A stretch of 64,000 nucleotides of DNA from Alteriqipengyuania abyssalis. Its GTDB lineage: Bacteria > Pseudomonadota > Alphaproteobacteria > Sphingomonadales > Sphingomonadaceae. Positions 52,624-61,261 of the stretch are shown one piece after another (the stretch's first letter is position 1; the number at the start of each line of letters is the position of its first letter). The stretch is from contig NZ_JAHWXP010000001.1 in the NCBI RefSeq assembly GCF_019857185.1, positions 372,001-436,000 on the forward strand, given 5' to 3'. The notes beneath the pieces are model-generated. The model ran no database searches, was not told the origin of the DNA, and worked only from the letters and a program-made list of their open reading frames with translations. Position numbers and translations under genes: made by a program.

Positions 52624-54684
52624 GTGCAGTCTTCGATCCTCCTCATCGTTTTCCTGCCGCTGGCGGCTGCCATTGTTGCAGGACTATTCAGCGGCAGCAT
52701 CGGCAAGGTTCCTGCCAAGCTGATCACCACCGGCGCGCTGTTCGCCTCGTGCGCGCTGAGCTGGCCAATTTTCCTGGCCTTCCTCGGCGGCAATGCCGAA
52801 GCGCAGGTCGTGCCGGTGCTCCAGTGGGTGCAGTCGGGCGATCTCTCGTTCGACTGGGCGCTGCGTGTCGACACGCTGACCGCGGTCATGCTGGTGGTCA
52901 TCACCAGCGTCTCCGCGCTCGTCCACCTGTACTCGTGGGGGTACATGGACGAAGACCCCAGCCAGCAGCGCTTCTTCGCCTATCTCAGCCTGTTCACCTT
53001 CGCGATGCTGATGCTCGTGACGGCGGACAATCTGGTGCAGATGTTCTTCGGTTGGGAAGGCGTCGGCCTCGCATCCTACCTGCTGATCGGCTTCTGGTAT
53101 AAGAAGCCCAGCGCCAACGCCGCCGCGATCAAGGCCTTCGTGGTAAACCGCGTGGGCGACCTTGGCTTCATGCTCGGCATTTTCGGCACCTTCCTGGTGT
53201 TCGGCACCGTCTCGATCCCCGCGATCCTCGAACAGGCTCCGGCGATGAGCGGCAGCTCGATCACCTTCATGGGCATGCGCCTGATGACGATGGACATCCT
53301 GTGCCTGCTGCTGTTCGTCGGCGCGATGGGCAAGTCCGCGCAGCTGGGCCTGCACACCTGGCTGCCCGACGCGATGGAAGGCCCGACCCCGGTTTCCGCG
53401 CTGATCCACGCCGCCACCATGGTGACCGCAGGCGTGTTCATGGTCTGTCGCCTGTCGCCGATGTTCGAGACCGCACCTGTGGCGCTGACCGTGGTGACCG
53501 TGATCGGCGGGGCGACCTGCCTGTTCGCGGCGACGATCGGCACCACGCAGTGGGACATCAAGCGGGTCATCGCCTATTCGACCTGTTCGCAGCTGGGCTA
53601 CATGTTCTTCGCCGCGGGCGTGGGCGCGTATGGCGTGGCGATGTTCCACCTGTTCACGCACGCCTTCTTCAAGGCGCTGCTGTTCCTTGGCGCGGGCGCG
53701 GTGATCCACGCGATGCACCACGAGCAGGACATGCGTTACTACGGCGCGCTGCGTAAGCGCATCCCGATCACCTTCTGGGCGATGATGGCGGGCACGCTCG
53801 CGATCACCGGCGTCGGCATCATCGACGTGTTCGGCTTTGCAGGCTTTTACTCGAAGGACGCGATCCTCGAAGCGGCCTATGCGCGCGGCACGGGCGCAGC
53901 CAACTTCGCCTTCTGGGCGGGCGCGATCGCTGCGCTGCTGACCAGCTTCTATTCCTGGCGCCTGATGTTCCTGACCTTCTGGGGCAAGCCCCGCTGGGCC
54001 GATAGCGAGCATATCCAGCACGCGGTCCATCACGGGCATGACGAGCCGGAAGATCACAATCCTGCCGCGCAGGAAGATTCGGGCGAGGCCGTGGCGCACC
54101 ACGTTCCCTCGACCGAGGAGAAGGACGGCACCGCCGGCTATCATCCGCACGAGGCACCGTGGGTCATGCTGATCCCGCTGGTGGTGCTGAGCCTTGGCGC
54201 AGTGTTCGCAGGCTTCGTGTTCTACGAACCCTTCGTGGATGCCGAAGGCTTCTGGCAGGGTTCCGTGTTCTTCAACGAGAACCTCGTCCACACGATGCAC
54301 GGCGTGCCTCTGTGGGTGAAGCTGACCGCGACCATCGCGATGCTTCTGGGGCTCGCGATCGCCTGGCTGTCCTACATCCGCAATCCGAAGCTGCCGGAAG
54401 CGGCAGCCGAGCAGCTGGGCCCGATCTACCGCTTCTTCCTCAACAAGTGGTACTTCGACGAACTGTACAACTTCCTGTTCGTGAAGCCTGCCTTCTGGCT
54501 GGGCCGGGTGTTCTGGAAGGTGCTCGACATCGGAATCATCGACAGGTTCGGGCCTGATGGCGCGGCCTGGGTGGTCAGGCAGGGATCGGTTGGGGCCAAG
54601 CGCTTCCAGTCCGGCATGCTCAACACCTACGCCCTGATCATGCTGCTCGGCCTTGTCGCCGCTATTACCTGGGTGCTGCTGTAA
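52624..54684 (+). CDS. nuoL: NADH-quinone oxidoreductase subunit L with His/acid-rich loop
   Basis: 686-residue antiporter-like subunit with about 16 helices and a C-terminal lateral helix. Conserved features are [31 protein letters not shown] and [14 protein letters not shown] with the key lysines and glutamate. A poorly conserved insert at about residues 463-512 is very rich in His, Asp, Glu and Lys ([25 protein letters not shown]). GTG start. The stop overlaps the nuoM ATG by 1 nt. Confidence 0.95.
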   Translation: MQSSILLIVFLPLAAAIVAGLFSGSIGKVPAKLITTGALFASCALSWPIFLAFLGGNAEAQVVPVLQWVQSGDLSFDWALRVDTLTAVMLVVITSVSALVHLYSWGYMDEDPSQQRFFAYLSLFTFAMLMLVTADNLVQMFFGWEGVGLASYLLIGFWYKKPSANAAAIKAFVVNRVGDLGFMLGIFGTFLVFGTVSIPAILEQAPAMSGSSITFMGMRLMTMDILCLLLFVGAMGKSAQLGLHTWLPDAMEGPTPVSALIHAATMVTAGVFMVCRLSPMFETAPVALTVVTVIGGATCLFAATIGTTQWDIKRVIAYSTCSQLGYMFFAAGVGAYGVAMFHLFTHAFFKALLFLGAGAVIHAMHHEQDMRYYGALRKRIPITFWAMMAGTLAITGVGIIDVFGFAGFYSKDAILEAAYARGTGAANFAFWAGAIAALLTSFYSWRLMFLTFWGKPRWADSEHIQHAVHHGHDEPEDHNPAAQEDSGEAVAHHVPSTEEKDGTAGYHPHEAPWVMLIPLVVLSLGAVFAGFVFYEPFVDAEGFWQGSVFFNENLVHTMHGVPLWVKLTATIAMLLGLAIAWLSYIRNPKLPEAAAEQLGPIYRFFLNKWYFDELYNFLFVKPAFWLGRVFWKVLDIGIIDRFGPDGAAWVVRQGSVGAKRFQSGMLNTYALIMLLGLVAAITWVLL

Positions 54685-56282
54685 TGGAGGGCTTCCCAAT
54701 CCTTTCGCTGATGCTGCTGGTGCCGCTGGTCGGTGCGGTGCTGTGCATGTTCGTCAATGCGTCGACCGCTCGCTGGGTCGCGCTGATCGCCACGCTGATC
54801 GATCTGGTGCTGGGCATTTCGCTCTGGCTCAATTTCGACATCGGCGGCGCGCAGTGGCAGTTTACCGAGCGCGCCAACCTGTTTGCAGGCTTTGAATATG
54901 CGCTCGGCATCGATGGCATCGCGCTGATGCTGATCATGCTCAGCGTGTTCCTGATGCCGATCTGCATCCTCGCCAGCTGGACCAGCGTGACCAAGCGCGT
55001 CGGCGAATACATGGCCGCGTTCCTGGTCATGGAACTGCTGATGATCGGCGTGTTCGCCGCGCAGGACATCCTGCTGTTCTACATCTTCTTCGAAGCCGGC
55101 CTGATCCCGATGTACCTGATCATCGGCATCTGGGGCGGCGACGACCGGATTTACGCCAGCTTCAAGTTCTTCCTCTACACGCTGCTCGGCTCGGTCGTGA
55201 TGCTGATCGCGATGCTGTGGATGATCCAGGAAGCGGGCACCAGCTCGATCCCCGTGCTGCTGCAATACGACTTCCCGCCGGAAGCGCAGACCTGGCTCTG
55301 GCTCGCCTTCTTCGCCAGCTTCGCGGTGAAGATGCCGATGTGGCCGGTCCACACCTGGTTGCCCGCCGCGCACGTTCAGGCGCCGACCGCCGGTTCGGTC
55401 ATCCTCGCGGGCGTGCTGCTGAAGCTGGGTGGCTACGGCTTCATCCGCTTCAGCCTGCCGATGTTCCCCGAGGCATCCGCACAGTTCGTGTGGCTGGTCT
55501 TCGGCCTCAGCATGATCGCGGTGGTGGTCACCAGCCTGATCGCGCTGGTCCAGCACGACATGAAGAAGCTGATCGCCTATTCGTCCGTCGCGCACATGGC
55601 GATTGTGACTGCGGGCCTGTTCGCGTTCAATTCGCAGGGCATCGAGGGCGCGATGGTGATGATGCTGTCGCACGGCCTCGTCTCAGGCGCGCTGTTCCTG
55701 TGCGTGGGCGTGATCTACGACCGCCTGCACACGCGTGAGATCGCCCGTTACGGCGGCCTTGCCACCAACATGCCGCGCTACGCGCTGTTCTTCCTCCTGT
55801 TCACGATGGCGAGCATCGGCCTGCCGGGGACCAGCGGCTTCGTCGCCGAATTCATCAGCCTTGCGGGTATCTACCAGATGTCCAGCACCACGACCTTCGT
55901 GCTGACCACGGGCATCATCCTTGGCGCGGGGTACATGCTGTATCTCTACCGCCGGGTGGTCTTCGGTGAGCAGAAGAATGCCGATGCCGCCGCGATGCCG
56001 GATATGAACGCACGCGAGTGGCTGATGCTGGCACCGGTTGCGGCGGCGGTTCTGTGGATGGGCGTCTATCCCGAAAGCTTCCTCGCCCCGATGCGCAGCG
56101 ATATTGCCGCGATCGAGGCGCGTATCGCGCGTGCCACACCGGCAGGCGATGCGCAGCTGGAGGCAGGTGCGCCGCGCGATCATGCGGCCAATTACATGGC
56201 AGGCGAGCATGGCAGTGGCCACGGCGCCGAGGGTGAACACGGCGCTGCGGAAGAAGGCGGCTCTGAAGGGGCCGAACACTAA
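54684..56282 (+). CDS. nuoM: NADH-quinone oxidoreductase subunit M with His-rich tail
   Basis: 532-residue antiporter-like subunit. Conserved segments are EAGLIPMYLIIGIWGG, FFASFAVKMPMWPVHTWLPAAHVQAPTAGS and the ring of lysines around LIALVQHDMKKLIAYSSVAHM. The last 30 residues are a Gly/His/Glu-rich tail (GEHGSGHGAEGEHGAAEEGG) not found in enterobacterial NuoM. Starts one base into the nuoL stop; nuoN starts one base into its own. Confidence 0.95.
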   Translation: MEGFPILSLMLLVPLVGAVLCMFVNASTARWVALIATLIDLVLGISLWLNFDIGGAQWQFTERANLFAGFEYALGIDGIALMLIMLSVFLMPICILASWTSVTKRVGEYMAAFLVMELLMIGVFAAQDILLFYIFFEAGLIPMYLIIGIWGGDDRIYASFKFFLYTLLGSVVMLIAMLWMIQEAGTSSIPVLLQYDFPPEAQTWLWLAFFASFAVKMPMWPVHTWLPAAHVQAPTAGSVILAGVLLKLGGYGFIRFSLPMFPEASAQFVWLVFGLSMIAVVVTSLIALVQHDMKKLIAYSSVAHMAIVTAGLFAFNSQGIEGAMVMMLSHGLVSGALFLCVGVIYDRLHTREIARYGGLATNMPRYALFFLLFTMASIGLPGTSGFVAEFISLAGIYQMSSTTTFVLTTGIILGAGYMLYLYRRVVFGEQKNADAAAMPDMNAREWLMLAPVAAAVLWMGVYPESFLAPMRSDIAAIEARIARATPAGDAQLEAGAPRDHAANYMAGEHGSGHGAEGEHGAAEEGGSEGAEH

Positions 56283-57745
56283 TGGATTACGCGACTTCCT
56301 TTGGCCTGATCATTCCCGAACTGGTCCTGACCGGTTCCGGCCTGGTGCTCCTGATGATCGCCGCTTTCGGCGGTGAGAAGGCGAGCCGTCTGGTCTCGAT
56401 TCTCGCTGCGGTGGCGCTGGGCGCTGCCGGCAGCCTGACCATCCCTGCGCTGGCAAACGGCGCTGGCGGCGATGCCTCGATGGCCTTCTATGGCCAGATC
56501 AGCGCCGACGCCTTCTCCGCCTTCGCCAAGCTGCTTGTCTATGCCGCCGCGATCGGTTGCCTGATGATTGCGCCCGGCTTCTTCGGCCAGCGGCGCGCGA
56601 TGAAGCCCGAATATCCGGTGCTGGTGCTGTTCGCCACGCTGGGCATGAGCATCATGGTCTCCGCGACCGATCTGATGACGCTCTACATCGGGCTCGAGCT
56701 CAACAGCCTCGCGGCCTACGTGCTCGCCAGCTTCCTGCGCAACGATAGCCGTTCGGCAGAGGCAGGCCTCAAGTATTTCGTTCTCGGCGCGCTCGCCAGC
56801 GGGATCCTGCTCTACGGCATGAGCCTGACCTACGGCTTCACCGGCACGACCAGCTTTGCCGGCATTCGCGCCGCGCAGGAGGCCGGGCTTTCGACCGGTG
56901 CGCTGTTCGGGCTGATTTTCGTGCTTGCCGGTCTGGCGTTCAAGATTTCCGCCGTGCCGTTCCACATGTGGACGCCCGACGTTTATCAGGGCGCGCCGAC
57001 CCCGGTGACGACCTTCTTTGCCACCGCGCCCAAGGTTGCCGCCGTTGCGCTGACCGCGCGGGTCGCGCTCGACGCGTTCGGTTCGCAGGCGGATGCCTGG
57101 CGGCAGATCGTGATCTTCGCCGCGCTCGCCTCGATCATCGTGGGCGCGCTCGGCGCGATTGGGCAGAACAATCTCAAGCGGCTGCTCGCCTATTCCTCGA
57201 TCAACAATGTCGGCTTCATTCTGATCGGCCTCGCTGCGGCGACGGTCGAAGGGGCGAGCGCGATGCTGTTCTATCTGACGACGTACGTGGTGATGTCGCT
57301 CGGCAGCTTCGTCGCGGTGCTGATGCTGCGTAATGGCGAGGGTGAGAACCTGGAAACCTTCGAGGATATCGCCGGTCTTTCCAGCACGCGCCCGGGCGTT
57401 GCACTGTGTCTGCTGGCGCTGATGTTCAGCCTCGCAGGAATTCCCCCGCTGCTGGGCTTCTGGGCCAAGGTCGAGGTGTTCAACGCAGCGATCCAGGCCG
57501 GACTGGTCCCGCTGGCGGTGATCGGCATCGCGGCGAGCGTGATCGGTGCGTTCTATTACATCAAGTTCGTCAAGGTGATGTATTTCGAAGAGCCGGTGGG
57601 GCGCGCGACCAAGGGTGGCAGCGCGGCACACTGGGCGATCCTGATCATCTGCACCCTGCTGATCTCGCCGCTCGGCTTCCTGCTGACCCGCGGACTGCAG
57701 GCGATGACCGATACGGCGGCGGCGGGCCTGTTCCCGGGCGTCTGA
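56282..57745 (+). CDS. nuoN: NADH-quinone oxidoreductase subunit N
   Basis: 487-residue antiporter-like subunit, last nuo gene. Typical blocks are MTLYIGLELNSLAAYVL, DSRSAEAGLKYFVLGALASG, FHMWTPDVYQGAPTPVT and NNLKRLLAYSSINNVGFILIG. It completes the membrane proton pump. birA starts 25 nt later, so transcription probably continues. Confidence 0.96.
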   Translation: MDYATSFGLIIPELVLTGSGLVLLMIAAFGGEKASRLVSILAAVALGAAGSLTIPALANGAGGDASMAFYGQISADAFSAFAKLLVYAAAIGCLMIAPGFFGQRRAMKPEYPVLVLFATLGMSIMVSATDLMTLYIGLELNSLAAYVLASFLRNDSRSAEAGLKYFVLGALASGILLYGMSLTYGFTGTTSFAGIRAAQEAGLSTGALFGLIFVLAGLAFKISAVPFHMWTPDVYQGAPTPVTTFFATAPKVAAVALTARVALDAFGSQADAWRQIVIFAALASIIVGALGAIGQNNLKRLLAYSSINNVGFILIGLAAATVEGASAMLFYLTTYVVMSLGSFVAVLMLRNGEGENLETFEDIAGLSSTRPGVALCLLALMFSLAGIPPLLGFWAKVEVFNAAIQAGLVPLAVIGIAASVIGAFYYIKFVKVMYFEEPVGRATKGGSAAHWAILIICTLLISPLGFLLTRGLQAMTDTAAAGLFPGV

Positions 57746-57770
57746 GCCCGCGAGCACCCGGCGCGACGTT

Positions 57771-58490
57771 TTGATACGGACCGTACCCGAAACCGGCTCG
57801 ACCAATGCCGACCTGCTCAGTGCGCTGCGTGCCGGCGAAGCCGTGCGCGAAGGGGACTGGCTGGTCGCCGACCGGCAGGTATCAGGGCGGGGCAGACAGG
57901 GCCGTGGCTGGCATGACGGCCACGGCAACTTCATGGGCTCCACGATCGTGCGCCTTTTACCCGGACAGCCGCCTGCACACACGCTGTCGCTGCTGGCCGG
58001 GGTTGCCCTGTTCGAAGCGGTTCAGGGCGTAGTCAACGCAGCCGACTGCACCTTGCGCCTCAAGTGGCCCAACGACGTGCTGATCGGAAATGCCAAGCTT
58101 TCGGGCATCCTGCTCGAAGCGCAGGGCGATGCGGTGGTCATCGGCATCGGCGTCAATCTGGTCGCCGCGCCCGATCTGCCCGACCGCGAGACGCGCGCCC
58201 TGACCGCGTTCGGCCCCGCACCTGATCGCGATGCCTTCGCCAGCAGCCTCGCTGCGCACTTCGCGACCGAGCTGGAGCGCTGGCGGACTTACGGCCTCGA
58301 ACCGCTGTTACGCAGCTGGATCGCGGCAGGCACCCCGCGCGGTACGCAGGTGAGCGTGCATGAACCCGATGGCGGGCGCGTCCACGGCCTGTTTGACGGG
58401 CTTGAACCGGATGGTTCGATGCGACTGCGCTTGGAGGATGGGGCCTTGCGTGTCATTCACGCAGGCGATGTGATCTTGGCGGAAAGGTAG
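57771..58490 (+). CDS. birA: Biotin--acetyl-CoA-carboxylase ligase
   Basis: 239 residues, no N-terminal DNA-binding domain, so monofunctional. The biotinyl-AMP signature SGRGRQGRGWHD and the KWPNDVLIGNAKLSGILLEA block with catalytic lysines are clear, as is the C-terminal SH3-like cap. The start is TTG 57771 (IRTVPETGSTN follows); no nearer ATG fits the family N-terminus. It attaches biotin to AccB. Likely read through from nuo; coaX follows 3 nt later. Confidence 0.9.
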   Translation: MIRTVPETGSTNADLLSALRAGEAVREGDWLVADRQVSGRGRQGRGWHDGHGNFMGSTIVRLLPGQPPAHTLSLLAGVALFEAVQGVVNAADCTLRLKWPNDVLIGNAKLSGILLEAQGDAVVIGIGVNLVAAPDLPDRETRALTAFGPAPDRDAFASSLAAHFATELERWRTYGLEPLLRSWIAAGTPRGTQVSVHEPDGGRVHGLFDGLEPDGSMRLRLEDGALRVIHAGDVILAER

Positions 58491-58493
58491 CCG

Positions 58494-59276
58494 ATGCTTC
58501 TCGCGATCGATGTCGGAAACACCAACCTCGTCTTCGCGCTGTTCGACGGGGATGATTTACGCGCGCGTTGGCGCATCTCCACCGATGGGCGGCGCACGGG
58601 CGACGAATACGCAGTGTGGCTGTTCCAGCTGCTCGGCATCGAAGGTGTTGCCCGCGAAGAGATCACGCACATCATCTTCGGCTCGGTCGTCCCGCGTGCG
58701 GACCACAACCTGACCGTGCTGTGCGAGAAATATTTCGGCATCACCCCGATCATCGCCGGGCAGGGCGAGGCCGCATGGAACTTCGAGATCGACGTTGATC
58801 TGCCCAGTTCGCTGGGTGCAGACCGCGCGCTCAACTGCATCGCGGCCCATTCGCTGGTCGGCGGCGATCTGATCGTCGTCGATTTCGGCACCGCGACCAA
58901 GTTCGAAGCGGTCGATTTCAACGGCGCCTACAAGGGCGGGATCATCGCGCCGGGAATAAACCTGTCGCTCGACGCGCTGGTCGGCAAGACCGCCAAGCTG
59001 CCGCGGATCGCGATCCACGCTCCCGATACGGACAGTGTTATCGGCCGCAATACCGAGGATCAGATGCTGATCGGCGTGTTCTGGGGCTACGTCGCGATGA
59101 TGGAAGGCCTGATCGCGCGGATGAAGAAAGAGATCGGCCGCCCGACCAAGGTGGTCGCCACCGGCGGCCTCTCGGTCTTGTTCGACGACCATACCGACAT
59201 ATTTGATGTCGTAGACACTGACCTGACGCTGCGCGGCCTGCACCTGCTGGCCCGGCGCACGGTCGATAAAGGATAG
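58494..59276 (+). CDS. coaX: Type III pantothenate kinase
   Basis: 260 residues. The N-terminal [19 protein letters not shown] is the ASKHA phosphate-binding motif. The [12 protein letters not shown] and [15 protein letters not shown] blocks and KTAKLPRI near residue 165 fit CoaX. It makes 4'-phosphopantothenate, the first step of CoA biosynthesis, and normally depends on a monovalent cation. RNase J starts 1 nt after its stop. Confidence 0.94.
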   Translation: MLLAIDVGNTNLVFALFDGDDLRARWRISTDGRRTGDEYAVWLFQLLGIEGVAREEITHIIFGSVVPRADHNLTVLCEKYFGITPIIAGQGEAAWNFEIDVDLPSSLGADRALNCIAAHSLVGGDLIVVDFGTATKFEAVDFNGAYKGGIIAPGINLSLDALVGKTAKLPRIAIHAPDTDSVIGRNTEDQMLIGVFWGYVAMMEGLIARMKKEIGRPTKVVATGGLSVLFDDHTDIFDVVDTDLTLRGLHLLARRTVDKG

Positions 59277-59277
59277 C

Positions 59278-60927
59278 ATGAAAAAGAACTTCAAGCCGGA
59301 GAACGAACTCCTGTTTCTTGCGCTCGGTGGATCGGGCGAAATCGGGATGAACGTCAACCTCTATGGCTGCGACGGCAAGTGGCTGATGGTCGATCTGGGC
59401 ATGACCTTCGGCGCCAATGAATACCCTGGCATCGAACTGGTTTTCGCGGATCTCGAATTTATCGAGGAGCGGACGAAAGACCTGCTCGGCATCGTCCTGA
59501 CCCACGCGCACGAGGACCATATTGGCGCCGTCCCGTACTTCGCCGCCGACCTGGGCGTGCCGCTTTACGCGACGCCGTTCACCGCGGAACTGGTGCGGCG
59601 CAAGCTGAAGGAAGCCGATCTGGTCGACGAGGTGCGGCTGCACATCGTGCGCGAAGGCGACCAGGATATGCAGATCGGGCCTTTCGGCATCCGCTACCTC
59701 CCGCTCGCCCACTCGATCGCAGAGGGCAACGCGCTGCTGATCGACACCCCCTACGGCAAGGTCTTCCACACCGGTGACTGGAAGCTGGACGAAGACCCGA
59801 TCATCGGCGAGCCGACCACCGAGGAAGAACTGCGCGCGATCGGCGAGGATGGCGTGCTGGCGCTGGTGTGCGACAGCACCAACGTGTTCAACCCGAACGA
59901 AAGCGGCTCCGAAGGCGCGGTCTACAAGGGCCTGCTGGAGGAAGTGCAGAACTGGCCCGACAGGCGCGTGGTGGTGACGACCTTTGCCTCCAACGTCGCG
60001 CGGCTGCACACGCTGGGCGAGATTGCGAAGGAAACCGGGCGCGAGCTCGTGATCGCCGGACGCTCGCTCGAACGCATTCTCGAGGTGTCGCAAGGCTGCG
60101 GCTACCTGACCGATTTCCCACAGCCGATCGACTGGGACACCGCGATGAACCTGCCGCGCGGCAAGGTCCTCATCGTGGCGACCGGCGGGCAGGGCGAGCC
60201 GCGCGCCGCCCTGGGCCGCATGGCCGACAAGAACCATCCGCTGGAGCTGGCTCGCGGCGATGTGGTGCTGTTTTCCAGCCGCCAGATCCCCGGCAACGAG
60301 ATCGCAATCGGCAAGATCATGAACCAGCTGGCCGAACGCGGGATAGAGATGGTCACCGACCGGCAGAGCATGATCCACGTCTCCGGCCACCCCGGGCGGC
60401 CCGAACTGCAGGCGCTGTACGAATGGCTGCAGCCCGAAGTGCTGGTGCCGGTGCATGGTGAGATCCGTCACATGCAGGAACAGGCGCGGCTTGGCCTTGC
60501 CGAAGGCATTCCGCATGCGGTCTTCCAGAAGAATGGCGACATCGTGAGCCTCGCGCCGGGCGAGCCGGGCAAGATCGGCAGGGTGCCCACCGGGCGCCTG
60601 GTGCTCGATGGCGACCTGATCGTTCCCGCCGATGGCAGCGCGGTTACCGAACGGCGCAGGCTGTCGCGCGATGGCGTGCTGGTGGTGGTCGTGACGGGCC
60701 GCGACGATGTGACGATCCGCGCGCTGGGCCTGCCGCTGGACGAGGATTTCCCCGACTTCGTGGCCGAGGCGACCCGTGACGTGAAGGAGGCCTTGCGCCG
60801 CCTGCGCGGTCGCGACGCGAAGGATGCAGGTGCCCGTCAGGAGGCCGCGCGCCTTGCCGCGCGCCGCGCCGCCAACCGCTGGTCGGGCAAGCGCCCGCAG
60901 GTCCAGGTCGTCATTCCGGAGGCCTGA
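59278..60927 (+). CDS. rnj: Ribonuclease J
   Basis: 549 residues, metallo-beta-lactamase/beta-CASP fold. Metal ligands are in LTHAHEDHIGAVPYF, PLAHSIAEGN and HTGDWKLDEDP. The beta-CASP part includes FSSRQIPGNEIAIGKIMNQL and HVSGHPGRPELQALYEWLQPE. It acts in 5'-to-3' RNA decay alongside RNase E, also in this window; having both is normal for alphaproteobacteria. It follows coaX directly. Confidence 0.94.
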   Translation: MKKNFKPENELLFLALGGSGEIGMNVNLYGCDGKWLMVDLGMTFGANEYPGIELVFADLEFIEERTKDLLGIVLTHAHEDHIGAVPYFAADLGVPLYATPFTAELVRRKLKEADLVDEVRLHIVREGDQDMQIGPFGIRYLPLAHSIAEGNALLIDTPYGKVFHTGDWKLDEDPIIGEPTTEEELRAIGEDGVLALVCDSTNVFNPNESGSEGAVYKGLLEEVQNWPDRRVVVTTFASNVARLHTLGEIAKETGRELVIAGRSLERILEVSQGCGYLTDFPQPIDWDTAMNLPRGKVLIVATGGQGEPRAALGRMADKNHPLELARGDVVLFSSRQIPGNEIAIGKIMNQLAERGIEMVTDRQSMIHVSGHPGRPELQALYEWLQPEVLVPVHGEIRHMQEQARLGLAEGIPHAVFQKNGDIVSLAPGEPGKIGRVPTGRLVLDGDLIVPADGSAVTERRRLSRDGVLVVVVTGRDDVTIRALGLPLDEDFPDFVAEATRDVKEALRRLRGRDAKDAGARQEAARLAARRAANRWSGKRPQVQVVIPEA

Positions 60928-60941
60928 GGGAGGGCAACACG

Positions 60942-61223
60942 ATGGGTTTCTGGTCGATCGTCGCGATCTATTTCCTGATGTGGATATTCGTCGCGTTCAC
61001 GATGCTGCCCTTCGGGGTGCGCACGCACGAGGAGATGGGGCTGGACCTCGTTCCCGGACAGGCGGAAAGCGCGCCGGCCAATTTCCGTCCCGGTAGGCTT
61101 GCGCTACGCGCGTCGGTGATCGCCGCGGTGCTGACCGCCGTGTGGGTGCTCAACTGGGAGCATGGGTGGGTGACCCGCGACATGTTCGACTTCATGCTTC
61201 CGCCCAGCCAGCGGGGCGCATAA
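60942..61223 (+). CDS. DUF1467 family membrane protein
   Basis: 93 residues with two helices (IVAIYFLMWIFVAFTMLPFGV and ALRASVIAAVLTAVWVLNW). The loop FGVRTHEEMGLDLVPGQAESAPANFRP is the conserved DUF1467 region. The nuo-birA-coaX-rnj-DUF1467 order is a recurring alphaproteobacterial neighbourhood. Function is unknown. Confidence 0.9.
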   Translation: MGFWSIVAIYFLMWIFVAFTMLPFGVRTHEEMGLDLVPGQAESAPANFRPGRLALRASVIAAVLTAVWVLNWEHGWVTRDMFDFMLPPSQRGA

Positions 61224-61240
61224 CGCTATCGATGGGGGGC

Positions 61241-61255
61241 GGGGCGAACTGCCCC
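61241..61255. terminator. Short hairpin between convergent genes
   Basis: GGGGC (61241-61245), 5-nt loop, GCCCC (61251-61255) in the 38-bp gap between the DUF1467 gene (+) and the coiled-coil gene (-). The placement fits a bidirectional terminator; the 5-bp stem and lack of T-run make it weak. Confidence 0.35.
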
Positions 61256-61261
61256 AGCAGC

